A stretch of 64,000 bases of DNA from Kitasatospora sp. NBC_00458 (GTDB taxonomy: Bacteria > Actinomycetota > Actinomycetes > Streptomycetales > Streptomycetaceae), in assembly GCF_036013975.1 (NCBI RefSeq), contig NZ_CP107904.1, forward strand, positions 5,543,001 to 5,607,000, in the 5' to 3' direction. Both the position numbers and the translations under genes were made by a program. The notes below the pieces were generated by a model. It was not told the origin of the DNA, ran no database searches, and was given only the letters and a program-made list of their open reading frames with translations. Shown here piece after piece: positions 25,303 to 33,061 of this stretch (its first letter is position 1; the number at the start of each line of letters is the position of its first letter).

Positions 25303-26645
25303 GCGCGGGGGCCGACCGGGGCAGGCCGGCGGGCGCGCGGACGAGGAGCGCGGGCCTGGTGCGCGTGGTGCACGCCGGGGCGCTCGCGCTGCTGGCCGCT
25401 GCGTTCGGGGCGGTCGCCGTCCGCGGGGTGGCCGAGCCCGGGGTGGCCCTGGCCTTCACCGCGCTGATCGCGCTCGGCGAGTGCGTCCGGATCACCCTTC
25501 CGGGGGACCGTGAGCAGGCGCCGATCGGGGCCGCGGGGGCGCTTGCGTACGCGCTGCTCGGGCCGCTGCGCGGGCTGCCGACCGCGCACGGGGCGCTCCA
25601 GGTGGTGGCGGTGACCGGGACGGGGCTGCTGCTCGCCCTGCTGCCCGCCGCGGTGCGGGCGGCGCTGCCGGGCCCGCACGGCGCCCGCGGCCACCGGCGC
25701 CCGCCCTGGGGGGACCGGGCCCGGTGGGACGGCGCGGCCCGGCGGCTGCTCGGCGCCGCCTTCGCGGCCGTGGTGTTCCAGCCGCTCTACAACAGCGGGG
25801 TGGTCGACCGGTACTCCGCGGACGGCCCGGCGTACGGCGCGTTCCTGACGGCCGTCGCCGCGCTCGCCGCGCTCTGCGACGCCACCCTGGCGGCGCTGCT
25901 GCGCCGGGCCCGCACCGGGCTGCGGTTCCCGGCGGCGCTGGAGGACGAGCTGCGTTCGCTGTTCGGGATCGGGTCGGCGATCGTCGCCACCGGCATGCTG
26001 GTCAGCCTGGCCGCCGGTGAGGTGGGGCTCTGGGCGCTGCCGCTGTTCTGCGCGCCGCTGCTGCTCGCCCAGGTGTCGTTCCGGCGGGCGGCGGCCGTCC
26101 GGGCCACCACCGGGCAGACCATCGCGAGCCTGGCCAAGGCCACCGAGGTGGCCGGCTACACCCCGCCCGGGCACGCCCGCCGGGTCGCCGACACCGCCTG
26201 CGCGCTCGGCCGTGAGCTGGGCCTCGGCACCCGGGAGCTCGCGCTGCTGGAGTACGCGGCGCTGATGCACGACGTCGGGCAGCTGTCGCTGGTCGAGCCG
26301 GTGCCCGGCGGGGCGACGGCACTGCTGCCGGACGAGGAGCAGCAGCGGATCGCCCGGCTCGGCAGTGAGGTGATCCGGCGGACCGGGGTGCCCCGGCAGG
26401 TCGCCGAGCAGGTCGCCCGGCTGGCCGACCCGTGGCCCGGGCCGGGCGGCGTCGGGCGGCCGGTGCCGCTGGCCGCGCGGATCATCCGGGTGGCGAACGC
26501 GCACGACGACCTGCTGACGGCGGCGCGGGGGCGCGGGGTGGGCGAGGCGGTGGGCCGCCTGGAGGTGATGGAGGTGCTCCGGCTGGGGCGCGGGAGGGTG
26601 TACGACGCCCGGGTGGTGGACGCGCTGGTGCGGGTGCGCGGGTAG
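25299..26645 (+). CDS. Second membrane HD-domain protein, GYP-less
   Basis: 448 aa. N-terminal membrane region with five or six helices (about 20-60, 75-110, 145-165, 180-200, 215-245), then an HD domain: GHARRVADTACALG, LMHDVGQLSL (H-D kept) and AARIIRVANAHDDL. The HHERxDGxGYP segment of the preceding protein is replaced by a short, diverged loop, so metal coordination may be incomplete. The start GTG overlaps the stop of the upstream HD-GYP gene (GTGA), so the two are coupled and may form a heteromeric membrane complex with one sound and one degenerate HD site. Ligand unknown. Confidence 0.82.
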   Translation: MSAGADRGRPAGARTRSAGLVRVVHAGALALLAAAFGAVAVRGVAEPGVALAFTALIALGECVRITLPGDREQAPIGAAGALAYALLGPLRGLPTAHGALQVVAVTGTGLLLALLPAAVRAALPGPHGARGHRRPPWGDRARWDGAARRLLGAAFAAVVFQPLYNSGVVDRYSADGPAYGAFLTAVAALAALCDATLAALLRRARTGLRFPAALEDELRSLFGIGSAIVATGMLVSLAAGEVGLWALPLFCAPLLLAQVSFRRAAAVRATTGQTIASLAKATEVAGYTPPGHARRVADTACALGRELGLGTRELALLEYAALMHDVGQLSLVEPVPGGATALLPDEEQQRIARLGSEVIRRTGVPRQVAEQVARLADPWPGPGGVGRPVPLAARIIRVANAHDDLLTAARGRGVGEAVGRLEVMEVLRLGRGRVYDARVVDALVRVRG

Positions 26646-26867
26646 CCGGGGCCGCGGCGGTCCGGCGCCGTCCGGGGTTGAGCCTGCGGGGCGGGGCGGG
26701 CAGGCTGGGGGTGGGGGCCGGAGACGGGCAACCGCGGCGGTGGGAAGCGCGGGCGGCGGTGGGCGTGGTTGGATGCGGTCGTAGCGTGGAACACCGACCC
26801 GGGGCACCGGGCCCGGGACGCGGGAGCGGACACGGGACTTGAGCGGACGACGACGGCAGGGACGAAC

Positions 26868-27857
26868 GTGAGGATCTTCCACCGGGCACGACACCGGCCG
26901 TCCGCCACCTGGCGGCAGACGACCGACCGGGCTTTCACGCTGATCGGTGACGGCCGCTACGAGGACGCCGGCGCGCTGCTGGTGATGGCGGCCGACCTGG
27001 AGCCGTGGCTGTCGGACTCGTGGTTCAACCTCGCGCTGCTGCACAAGTTCCGCCGCGACTGGGAGCAGGCGCGGGCGGCCGGGCTGCGGGCGGTGGCGCT
27101 GCTGGACCGCGAGCAGGGCGCCCCGGACTGGTGGAACCTGGGGATCACGGCGACCGCGCTGCAGGACTGGCCGCTGGCCCGGCGGGCCTGGCAGGCGTAC
27201 GGGCTGCGGCTGCCCGGGGGCCCGGGCGGGCACCAGGACGGGCCGGTCAGCCTGGACCTGGGGACGACGCCGGTGCGGCTCTCGCCGGACGGCGAGTCCG
27301 AGGTGGTGTGGGGCCGGCGGCTGGACCCGGCCCGGATCGAGGTGCTGTCGATCCCGCTGCCCTCCTCCGGCCGGCGCTGGGGCGAGGTGGTGCTGCACGA
27401 CGGGGCGCCGCACGGCGAGCGGGTCACCGACGGGGTCGCCTTCCCGGTCTTCGACGAGATCGAGCTGTGGGCGCCGTCCCCGGTGCCGACGTACGTCGTG
27501 CTGCTGCAGGCGGCGACGGCGGCGGACCGGGACGCCCTGGAGCGGCTGGTCGCGGACGCCGGCTACGCGGCGGAGGACTGGACGTCCTCGGTGCGGCTGC
27601 TCTGTCGTGCCTGTTCGGAGAGCCGGATGGCCTCGGACGACGGGCACACCGCCCACCACGACCCGCATGACGACGGGGACGCCGCGCACCCGGGCCACCT
27701 GAGCCACCTGAGCCAGGGCGCGGGCGGGATGTCCTGGCTGGTCGAGCGCGAGTGCGGGATCGCCGCGCCGGCCGGTCTGGTGCGCACGCTGCTGGACCGC
27801 TGGGCGGCGGCGGCCCCGGCGAGCCGGGCATATCGGGATCTCGAAGAAGTCTGCTGA
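26868..27857 (+). CDS. Tetratricopeptide-repeat protein
   Basis: 329 aa. Residues 15-115 contain about three TPR-like helical pairs (AFTLIGDGRYEDAGALL, WFNLALLHKFRRDWEQARAAG, WWNLGITATALQDWPLARRAW). The rest is a mixed alpha/beta domain with WGRRLDPARIEVLSIPLPSS and DEIELWAPSPVPTYVVLL, then a His/Asp-rich loop (about 260-282) and a C-terminal helix. No catalytic motif seen. The GTG at 26868 begins VRIFHRARHRPS, the usual start in Streptomyces homologues; a longer in-frame ORF begins at 26769. The 222-bp gap before it holds nothing recognisable. Followed closely by def. Confidence 0.78.
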   Translation: MRIFHRARHRPSATWRQTTDRAFTLIGDGRYEDAGALLVMAADLEPWLSDSWFNLALLHKFRRDWEQARAAGLRAVALLDREQGAPDWWNLGITATALQDWPLARRAWQAYGLRLPGGPGGHQDGPVSLDLGTTPVRLSPDGESEVVWGRRLDPARIEVLSIPLPSSGRRWGEVVLHDGAPHGERVTDGVAFPVFDEIELWAPSPVPTYVVLLQAATAADRDALERLVADAGYAAEDWTSSVRLLCRACSESRMASDDGHTAHHDPHDDGDAAHPGHLSHLSQGAGGMSWLVERECGIAAPAGLVRTLLDRWAAAAPASRAYRDLEEVC

Positions 27858-27938
27858 CCGGGCCGCTTACCCTTGACCGGTACGGGCCTGACAGTCCACG
27901 GGCGCGGCAGTCGACGGAAGCGGAAGCGGAAAGCAGCG

Positions 27939-28580
27939 ATGGCGGAGCAGCACGACCACCAGCACGACCACGACCACGAGCCCGAGCAGGGCGGGGACCA
28001 GCCGGTGAAGGTGGTCGGTGAGGAGCCGGACCTCTCCCGGGGCACGGCGCGTCCGATCACCGTCTTCGGCAACCCGGTGCTGCACCGCGAGGTGAAGGAC
28101 GTGACCGCCTTCGACGGCGGTCTGTCCGACCTGATCGACGACATGTTCCAGTCGATGTACGCGGCGGAGGGCGTGGGCCTGGCCGCCAACCAGATCGGCG
28201 TCGACCTGAAGGTCTTCGTGTACGACTGCCCGGACGACGACGGCGTGCGGCACGTCGGCCACGTGGTCAACCCGGTGCTGGAGGAGTACCCGGCCGACCG
28301 CCGGCGGGTGCTGGACGACGGCAACGAGGGCTGCCTGTCGGTGCCGACCGCGTACGCCGAGCTGCCCCGCCCGGACTACGCGGCGGTGACCGGCCAGGAC
28401 AAGGACGGCAACCCGGTCCGGGTGGAGGGCACCGGGTTCTTCGCCCGCTGCCTCCAGCACGAGACCGACCACCTGTACGGCTTCCTGTACATCGACAAGC
28501 TGTCGAAGCGGGACCGCAAGGACGCGCTGAAGCAGATGGGCGAGGGCACCCCGCGCTACGCGACCGTCCCGAACAGCTGA
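27939..28580 (+). CDS. def: Peptide deformylase
   Basis: 213 aa. Removes the N-formyl group from new proteins, a metal-dependent reaction. All three motifs are present: GVGLAANQIG (78-87), EGCLS with metal ligand C132, and HETDH with H174, E175 and H178 (the usual third residue is L/I; T is a mild variant). The N-terminal 25 residues are unusually His/Asp-rich, a possible metal-binding tail not needed for catalysis. ATG at 27939; 81 bp downstream of the TPR gene. Confidence 0.95.
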   Translation: MAEQHDHQHDHDHEPEQGGDQPVKVVGEEPDLSRGTARPITVFGNPVLHREVKDVTAFDGGLSDLIDDMFQSMYAAEGVGLAANQIGVDLKVFVYDCPDDDGVRHVGHVVNPVLEEYPADRRRVLDDGNEGCLSVPTAYAELPRPDYAAVTGQDKDGNPVRVEGTGFFARCLQHETDHLYGFLYIDKLSKRDRKDALKQMGEGTPRYATVPNS

Positions 28581-28594
28581 CGCCGCAGGCGGGT

Positions 28595-28636
28595 CGGCGA
28601 AGGGTCGGGGAGCCGGTGCTCCCCGGCCCTTCGCCG
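28595..28636. terminator. Terminator after def
   Basis: 19-bp stem with one G-U wobble (28595-28613 with 28618-28636), loop CGGT, 15 nt after the def stop and before the convergent ferritin-like gene, so possibly bidirectional. Confidence 0.87.
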
Positions 28637-28691
28637 TGTCCGGGGTGGGTCCGGACGTGCTCGCACGGGTGGGGCCGGCGGGCCCGCCGCG

Positions 28692-29756
28692 TCAGCCGGC
28701 GACGAAGAGCCACTCCGGGCCGTAGGTGAGGTGCGGGGCGGCGGGGAGCTTCACCGCGCTGATCCCGATCGCGGACTCGCGCATGGCGCCCATCAGACCC
28801 CTCGCCGTGGCGACCGAGCCGCCGCCCTGGCCGCTGGGGACGCTCCAGGCGTGTTCGAGGGCGCGCAGCATGTCGCTGTAGCGCTGGTTGAACTCGTGCA
28901 GGAGGGCGGCGGTGGCCTGGTCGGGCGCGTTGCCGGGGTCCCCGGCCCAGCCGCCGCGGGGGACCCGGCCGACCGGGGCGGTGGCGGGCAGCGGCACCTC
29001 CGGGCCGTTGAAGTCGAACTGCCCCGTGTTCGGGTCGCGGACGAGCTTGCGGCCCTTGGCGATCTCCAGGAAGACGTAGTAGTGGGCGAGTTCGCCGGGC
29101 GCTCCGGGGAAGGGGTTCTCGGGGGAGGCCGCGGTGCCCTCGCCCTGGGCCTTGATGATCTCGATGGCCTTGAGGATCGCGTCGAGGCTTGTCATCGGGA
29201 CGATGTTGTTCCCGGTGCCGTGGCTCGCGAGCGGGAAGGTGACCTGGTTGCGGTCCTGGATGAGGCCGGCGAACCTGGGGAAGACGTCGGCGATCCGCTG
29301 GTAGAAGGCGCCGATGGTGTTGCCGTCGGGGGCGAAGGCGAGCGGCTTCTCGGGCTTCTCGATCTCGGCGAACAGGGCGGCCGACTCGCGGCTCAGCCCG
29401 CTGAGGAAGACCTCCAGCCCGGGGTTGACGCCGCCGGGCAGCTCGCCGGGGTACTTGGGGACGGTGAGCGGGTCGGTGAGGACCACGGTGCCGCCGATGC
29501 TGGTGAGCATGTTGCAGACGAGCCCGAAGTGGGACATCTCGTCGAAGACGATCTCCTTGACGCCGTGGAACACCGGCTCGTCGTCGTCCCGGTCCGTGAT
29601 CGACCAGAGCGCGGTGGCGTAGGGCGGGATGGTGGAGAGTTCCAGCATGGCGGCCCGCTGGAGCGCGTCCTTGAGCTCCTGCTCGGTCCAGTCGTCCTCG
29701 GCCATGTCCATCAGCCGGACGATGTCGGCGCTCTCGTAGTCCAGGACCCCGGTCAC
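28692..29756 (-). CDS. Ferritin-like domain protein (VioB/iminophenyl-pyruvate dimer synthase-type)
   Basis: 354 aa. The N-terminal 220 residues match the ferritin-like fold found in VioB- and RebD-type proteins: LQRAAMLELSTIPPYATALWS and EIVFDEMSHFGLVCNMLTSIGG carry the Glu and His residues expected to bind metal. The C-terminal part (FNQRYSDMLRALEHAW, LMGAMRESAIGISAVKL) is a helical partner region. Full VioB/RebD proteins are much larger, so this is a standalone version without biosynthetic neighbours; oxidoreductase or iron-storage roles are both possible. GTG at 29756 has GGGGAAG upstream; an earlier ATG at 29813 seems too far. Confidence 0.8.
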   Translation of the reverse strand: MTGVLDYESADIVRLMDMAEDDWTEQELKDALQRAAMLELSTIPPYATALWSITDRDDDEPVFHGVKEIVFDEMSHFGLVCNMLTSIGGTVVLTDPLTVPKYPGELPGGVNPGLEVFLSGLSRESAALFAEIEKPEKPLAFAPDGNTIGAFYQRIADVFPRFAGLIQDRNQVTFPLASHGTGNNIVPMTSLDAILKAIEIIKAQGEGTAASPENPFPGAPGELAHYYVFLEIAKGRKLVRDPNTGQFDFNGPEVPLPATAPVGRVPRGGWAGDPGNAPDQATAALLHEFNQRYSDMLRALEHAWSVPSGQGGGSVATARGLMGAMRESAIGISAVKLPAAPHLTYGPEWLFVAG

Positions 29757-29867
29757 GGTGCTTCCCCTTTCGGTCGGTCGTGGCCGGACCGTACTCGGGA
29801 ACCGATCGCACACGGAAACATTCCGCCAGGCGTGCCCCCGAGTTCATCCGGACGCCCGCACCTACCC

Positions 29868-29917
29868 CCTCCTCCCCGCCCCGCCCGGCGAGACCGCAGG
29901 GCGGGGCGGGGAGGAGG
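29868..29917 (-). terminator. Terminator of the VanZ-like gene
   Basis: Perfect 19-bp stem (29868-29886 with 29899-29917) with a 12-nt loop, 34 nt beyond the VanZ-like stop codon on the minus strand and upstream of the ferritin-like gene. Confidence 0.85.
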
Positions 29918-29950
29918 CCGCTCACGATCAGCAGCCTGTCGACGGCGCAC

Positions 29951-31234
29951 TCACCCCTGGTGTGCCACGGACTGCCCGGTGACGGCGTCGATGAACTCGA
30001 CCGTGCCGGAGCTTTGAGTCTCGCCGGGCTTGATGAGGTTGACCACCCAGCAGGGCCGCCACTGTCCGTCGATCTCCTTCGCCAGGAGGAAGGTGGTGTC
30101 CGCGCGGGATCCCGACACGGCGGTGACGGCCCGCTGCTTGGCCGTGTCGGCGGTGACGGTGGGTTTCGGCAGCTGGGGGTCGGCGGTCCGGCGTGCGGAT
30201 GAGGCCATGACCCGGCCGGAGGTGGAGATGGTGATGTCCAGGCGCATGGGCATCAGGACGTTGTCGGCGTTGTAGCGGCGGTAGGTGAGCATGTAGGCGC
30301 CGCCCGCGGTGTCGGTGGAGGTCAGGGTCGGAGTCACGGCCCGCGTGAGGTCGGGGAACCAGGCCGCCGCGAAGTCGGTGCCGACCTTGAGGACCTGGTC
30401 CCGGGTGAGCGGCCCGGGGTCGATCCGGCTGTCGGCCGAGGCACTGTCGAGAAGGAGCCCGGTGGGCCACTCGATCCGGAACTGGCCGCGGTCGGTGGTG
30501 GCGTCGAGGATCGGCTGGGAGGGCTTCTCGGGGGTGCTGGTCAGGCGGGTGGTCTGCAACACGGTGCCGGGGCCGAAGAGCTGGGCGGCGATGTGTTGGG
30601 GCAGCTCGGTCTGGTCGGCCGCGGGGGGCGCGTTGAAGCCCGCCGCATCGTGATGGAGCGGTACGTACAGCCAGACGACGGCCGTGACGGCGGCGAGGCC
30701 GGTGCCGGCTGCGGCGAGGCCGTGGAGGCCGTCCCGGCGTCCGAACGGCGGCTTGTGGCGGCGGAGCCACAACCAGAGGACCGCGGTAACCGTGCCGATG
30801 AGCGCACCGAGAACGTTGTCGACGAGATCCGCGGCGTCGCAGGAGCGGCCGGTTCCCAGGAGGGTCTGGCAGACCTCGGTCACGGCGGAGAGTACCGCGC
30901 ACGCCGCGAGGACGGTCAGGGGCCGGCGCAGGACCAGCGTGGCGAAGAGGGCGAGCGGCACGTACAGGGCGATGTTCATCAGTCCCTGCAGCGTGGTAGC
31001 CGTCTCCCACACCCCGCTGCCGATCGAACAGGTCGGCTTCCCGGCCGACCCGGTGACGGTCGGCGTCAGCGTCGCCGCGACCTCTCCCGCCAGCGACAGC
31101 CCCCAGAGCACTGCGGCGGCCGCCGGCCACTGCCGGGGCCGGGCCTGCCACGAGGCCACGGTGCCGAGGGCCAGGCCGAGCACGGCGAAGACGGGGAAGA
31201 GAGCGGGAGCTGAGGAGAGAATCGCGTCGATCAT
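29951..31234 (-). CDS. VanZ-like membrane protein with C-terminal extracytoplasmic domain
   Basis: 427 aa. The N-terminal half is a VanZ-like unit of about five helices with the hallmark NIALYVPLALFATLVLRRP and EVCQTLLGTGRSCDAADLVDNVLGALIG. A membrane helix near 175-195 is followed by a 230-residue domain outside the membrane that ends with repeated PepSY-like phrasing (RADTTFLLAKEIDGQWRPCWVVNLIKPGET, VEFIDAVTGQSVAHQG). VanZ itself raises teicoplanin resistance, but most VanZ-like proteins have unknown roles. ATG at 31234; in-frame codons further upstream look non-coding. Confidence 0.85.
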   Translation of the reverse strand: MIDAILSSAPALFPVFAVLGLALGTVASWQARPRQWPAAAAVLWGLSLAGEVAATLTPTVTGSAGKPTCSIGSGVWETATTLQGLMNIALYVPLALFATLVLRRPLTVLAACAVLSAVTEVCQTLLGTGRSCDAADLVDNVLGALIGTVTAVLWLWLRRHKPPFGRRDGLHGLAAAGTGLAAVTAVVWLYVPLHHDAAGFNAPPAADQTELPQHIAAQLFGPGTVLQTTRLTSTPEKPSQPILDATTDRGQFRIEWPTGLLLDSASADSRIDPGPLTRDQVLKVGTDFAAAWFPDLTRAVTPTLTSTDTAGGAYMLTYRRYNADNVLMPMRLDITISTSGRVMASSARRTADPQLPKPTVTADTAKQRAVTAVSGSRADTTFLLAKEIDGQWRPCWVVNLIKPGETQSSGTVEFIDAVTGQSVAHQG

Positions 31235-31266
31235 CGGTCTTCCGGGATGCGGTCGGGCAGTGGCCC

Positions 31267-31300
31267 GGGGAGGGCGCAGGGCTCGGCCCGCGCCCTCCCC
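31267..31300. other. Hairpin in the VanZ upstream gap
   Basis: Perfect 11-bp stem (31267-31277 with 31290-31300) in the 300-bp gap 31235-31536 between the VanZ-like gene and the decayed regulator. The rest of the gap has no convincing gene; a minus-strand reading frame (31424-31590, ending SGRGIPHEAG) could be a gene remnant but I do not recognise it. Confidence 0.5.
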
Positions 31301-31536
31301 GCGTTGCAGCGCGGCCCCCCAGCCCACAGATTGAGACCGGGCAGCCCCTTGCGTGGCATGGCCCGGCAGGTCGAAAGCCTTCCGCATACCTCCGATCCGG
31401 ACAAGTGGACCAGTGGGCGATCTTCATCCCGCTTCGTGTGGGATCCCGCGCCCCGACAGACCGCCCCGGGCGAGGCAGCGGGCGACGCCGTCGCCGCTGC
31501 CGGGGCCGATGCAGATGCGGATGAAGTCCCGGTGGG

Positions 31537-31979
31537 CCTCGCGGGTGGCAATCGATGGTCGTGCCAGGCTTGTTGCAGACCGAGCACTACGCCCGTGCAG
31601 TGCTGGAAGCCAATCCGGCTGCCGTCCGACCGGAGCGCATCGAGCAGCTTGTTGAGATTCGGATGGAGGGAAGGAAGGCCTCTCCAGGACGGACCCGGCC
31701 AGATTCCGGGCGATCATCCGGGAGCCGGCGCTCAGGTGCCCCGTCGGAGGCAGGAGTGTCCAACGAGCGCAGTCGGAGCACCTTGCCGAGGTTGCTCAGC
31801 TTCCGAACACCACCTTGCAGGTTGTGCCATTGGAAGTTGGCGCCACGGCTGGCGCCTGCGGAGCATTGGTGATGTTCGGTCTCACCGACTCCCCGAACCC
31901 CTGGGGCGGTCTTCCCGGAGACACCGACGAGCAGCCGTTCCTCGCCGGGGTCAAGGGTGGGGAGTTTCCGACCGACTGA
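31537..31979 (+). pseudogene. Frameshifted, truncated Scr1-type (DUF5753) XRE regulator fused to a DUF397-like tail
   Basis: Frame 1 reads SMVVPGLLQTEHYARAVLEA and RPERIEQLVEIRMEGRK, the unmistakable start of a DUF5753 domain. Near 31680 the frame shifts; frame 3 continues RFRAIIREPALRCPVGG, SEHLAEVAQLPNTTLQVVPL and EVGATAGACGALVMFGL, the rest of that domain. The frame ends EQPFLAGVKGGEFPTD before the stop at 31977-31979, which resembles the C-terminus of DUF397 proteins usually encoded next to such regulators. The N-terminal helix-turn-helix is missing. It therefore looks like a decayed, deletion-fused regulator pair and not a functional gene. Confidence 0.8.
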
Positions 31980-31990
31980 CTCAACAGTGA

Positions 31991-32020
31991 TGCCCCGCAC
32001 GGCTGTGGCTGTGCGGGGCA
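31991..32020. terminator. Terminator between pseudogene and nrdB
   Basis: Perfect 10-bp stem (TGCCCCGCAC with GTGCGGGGCA) and a 10-nt loop, 21 nt beyond the nrdB stop on the minus strand. Probably the nrdAB terminator. Confidence 0.75.
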
Positions 32021-32041
32021 CCTCTGTCGGTTCCTCGTCGC

Positions 32042-33061
32042 TTAGAAGTCGTCGTCGAAGGCGACCGAGCCCTCGACGGCGACCTGGTACGCGGAGACCC
32101 GGCGCTCGAAGAAGTTGGTCAGCTCCTGGACGTTCTGGAGCTCCATGAACCCGAACGGGTTCGTCGACCCGTACCGGATCGGCATGCCGAGGCGGGCGAG
32201 GCGCTGGTCGGCCACGGCCTGGAGGTACTCGCGCATCGACGCGGTGTTCATGCCGGGCAGGCCGTCGCCGCACAGGTCCTGGGCGAACTGGAGCTCGGCC
32301 TCGACGGCCTCCTCCAGCATCTCCGTCACCTGCTGGGCCATCTTCTCGTCGAAGAGGTCGGGCTCCTCCTCGCGGACGGTGTCGACCACCGACATCGCGA
32401 AGTCCATGTGCATGGACTCGTCGCGGAACACCCAGTTCGTCCCCGTCGCCAGGCCGTGCAGCAGGCCGCGCGAGCGGAACCAGTACACGTACGCGAAGGC
32501 GCCGTAGAAGAACAGCCCCTCGACGCAGGCCGCGAAGCAGATCAGGTTCAGGAGGAACGCGCGGCGGTCGTCCTTGCTCTGCAGCGAGTCGATGTGGTCG
32601 ACCGCGTTCATGTACTTGAAGCAGAACTGGGCCTTCTGGTGGATGGAGGGGATGTTCTCCACCGCGGCGAAGGCCGCGTTGCGGTCCTCCGGGTCCGGAA
32701 GGTAGGTGTCGAGCAGCGTCAGGTAGAACTGGACGTGCACGGCCTCCTCGAACAGCTGACGGCTCAGGTACAGCCGCGCCTCCGGGGAGTTGATGTGCTT
32801 GTACAGGCTCAGCACCACGTTGTTGGAGACGATCGAGTCACCGGTCGCGAAGAACGCGACCAGCCGGCCGATCATGTGCCGCTCGCCCTCACTCAGCTTC
32901 GCCAGGTCGGCGACGTCCGAGTGCAGGTCCACCTCCTCCACCGTCCAGGTGTTCTTGATGGCGTCGCGGTACCGGTCGTAGAACGACGGGTAGCGCATCG
33001 GGCGCAGCGTCAGCTCGAAGCCAGGGTCGAGCAGCATCTTCTCGCGGTCGGGGGTGCTCAC
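32042..33061 (-). CDS. nrdB: Class Ia ribonucleotide reductase beta subunit
   Basis: 339 aa. Holds the di-iron centre and tyrosyl radical used by NrdA to reduce ribonucleotides. Iron-ligand segments: FFATGDSIVSNN, RQLFEEAVHVQFY (EExxH), ACVEGLFFYGAFA and VFRDESMHMDF (ExxxH). The C-terminal tail ends VAFDDDF, the acidic peptide that docks into NrdA. The GTG start overlaps the nrdA stop by 4 nt (GTGA). Confidence 0.95.
   Translation of the reverse strand: MSTPDREKMLLDPGFELTLRPMRYPSFYDRYRDAIKNTWTVEEVDLHSDVADLAKLSEGERHMIGRLVAFFATGDSIVSNNVVLSLYKHINSPEARLYLSRQLFEEAVHVQFYLTLLDTYLPDPEDRNAAFAAVENIPSIHQKAQFCFKYMNAVDHIDSLQSKDDRRAFLLNLICFAACVEGLFFYGAFAYVYWFRSRGLLHGLATGTNWVFRDESMHMDFAMSVVDTVREEEPDLFDEKMAQQVTEMLEEAVEAELQFAQDLCGDGLPGMNTASMREYLQAVADQRLARLGMPIRYGSTNPFGFMELQNVQELTNFFERRVSAYQVAVEGSVAFDDDF

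Noticed and set aside
31424..31590. Minus-strand reading frame ending SGRGIPHEAG upstream of the VanZ-like gene
   Set aside because: Possibly a gene remnant, but I recognise no family and the frame overlaps the pseudogene region; not reported as a feature.
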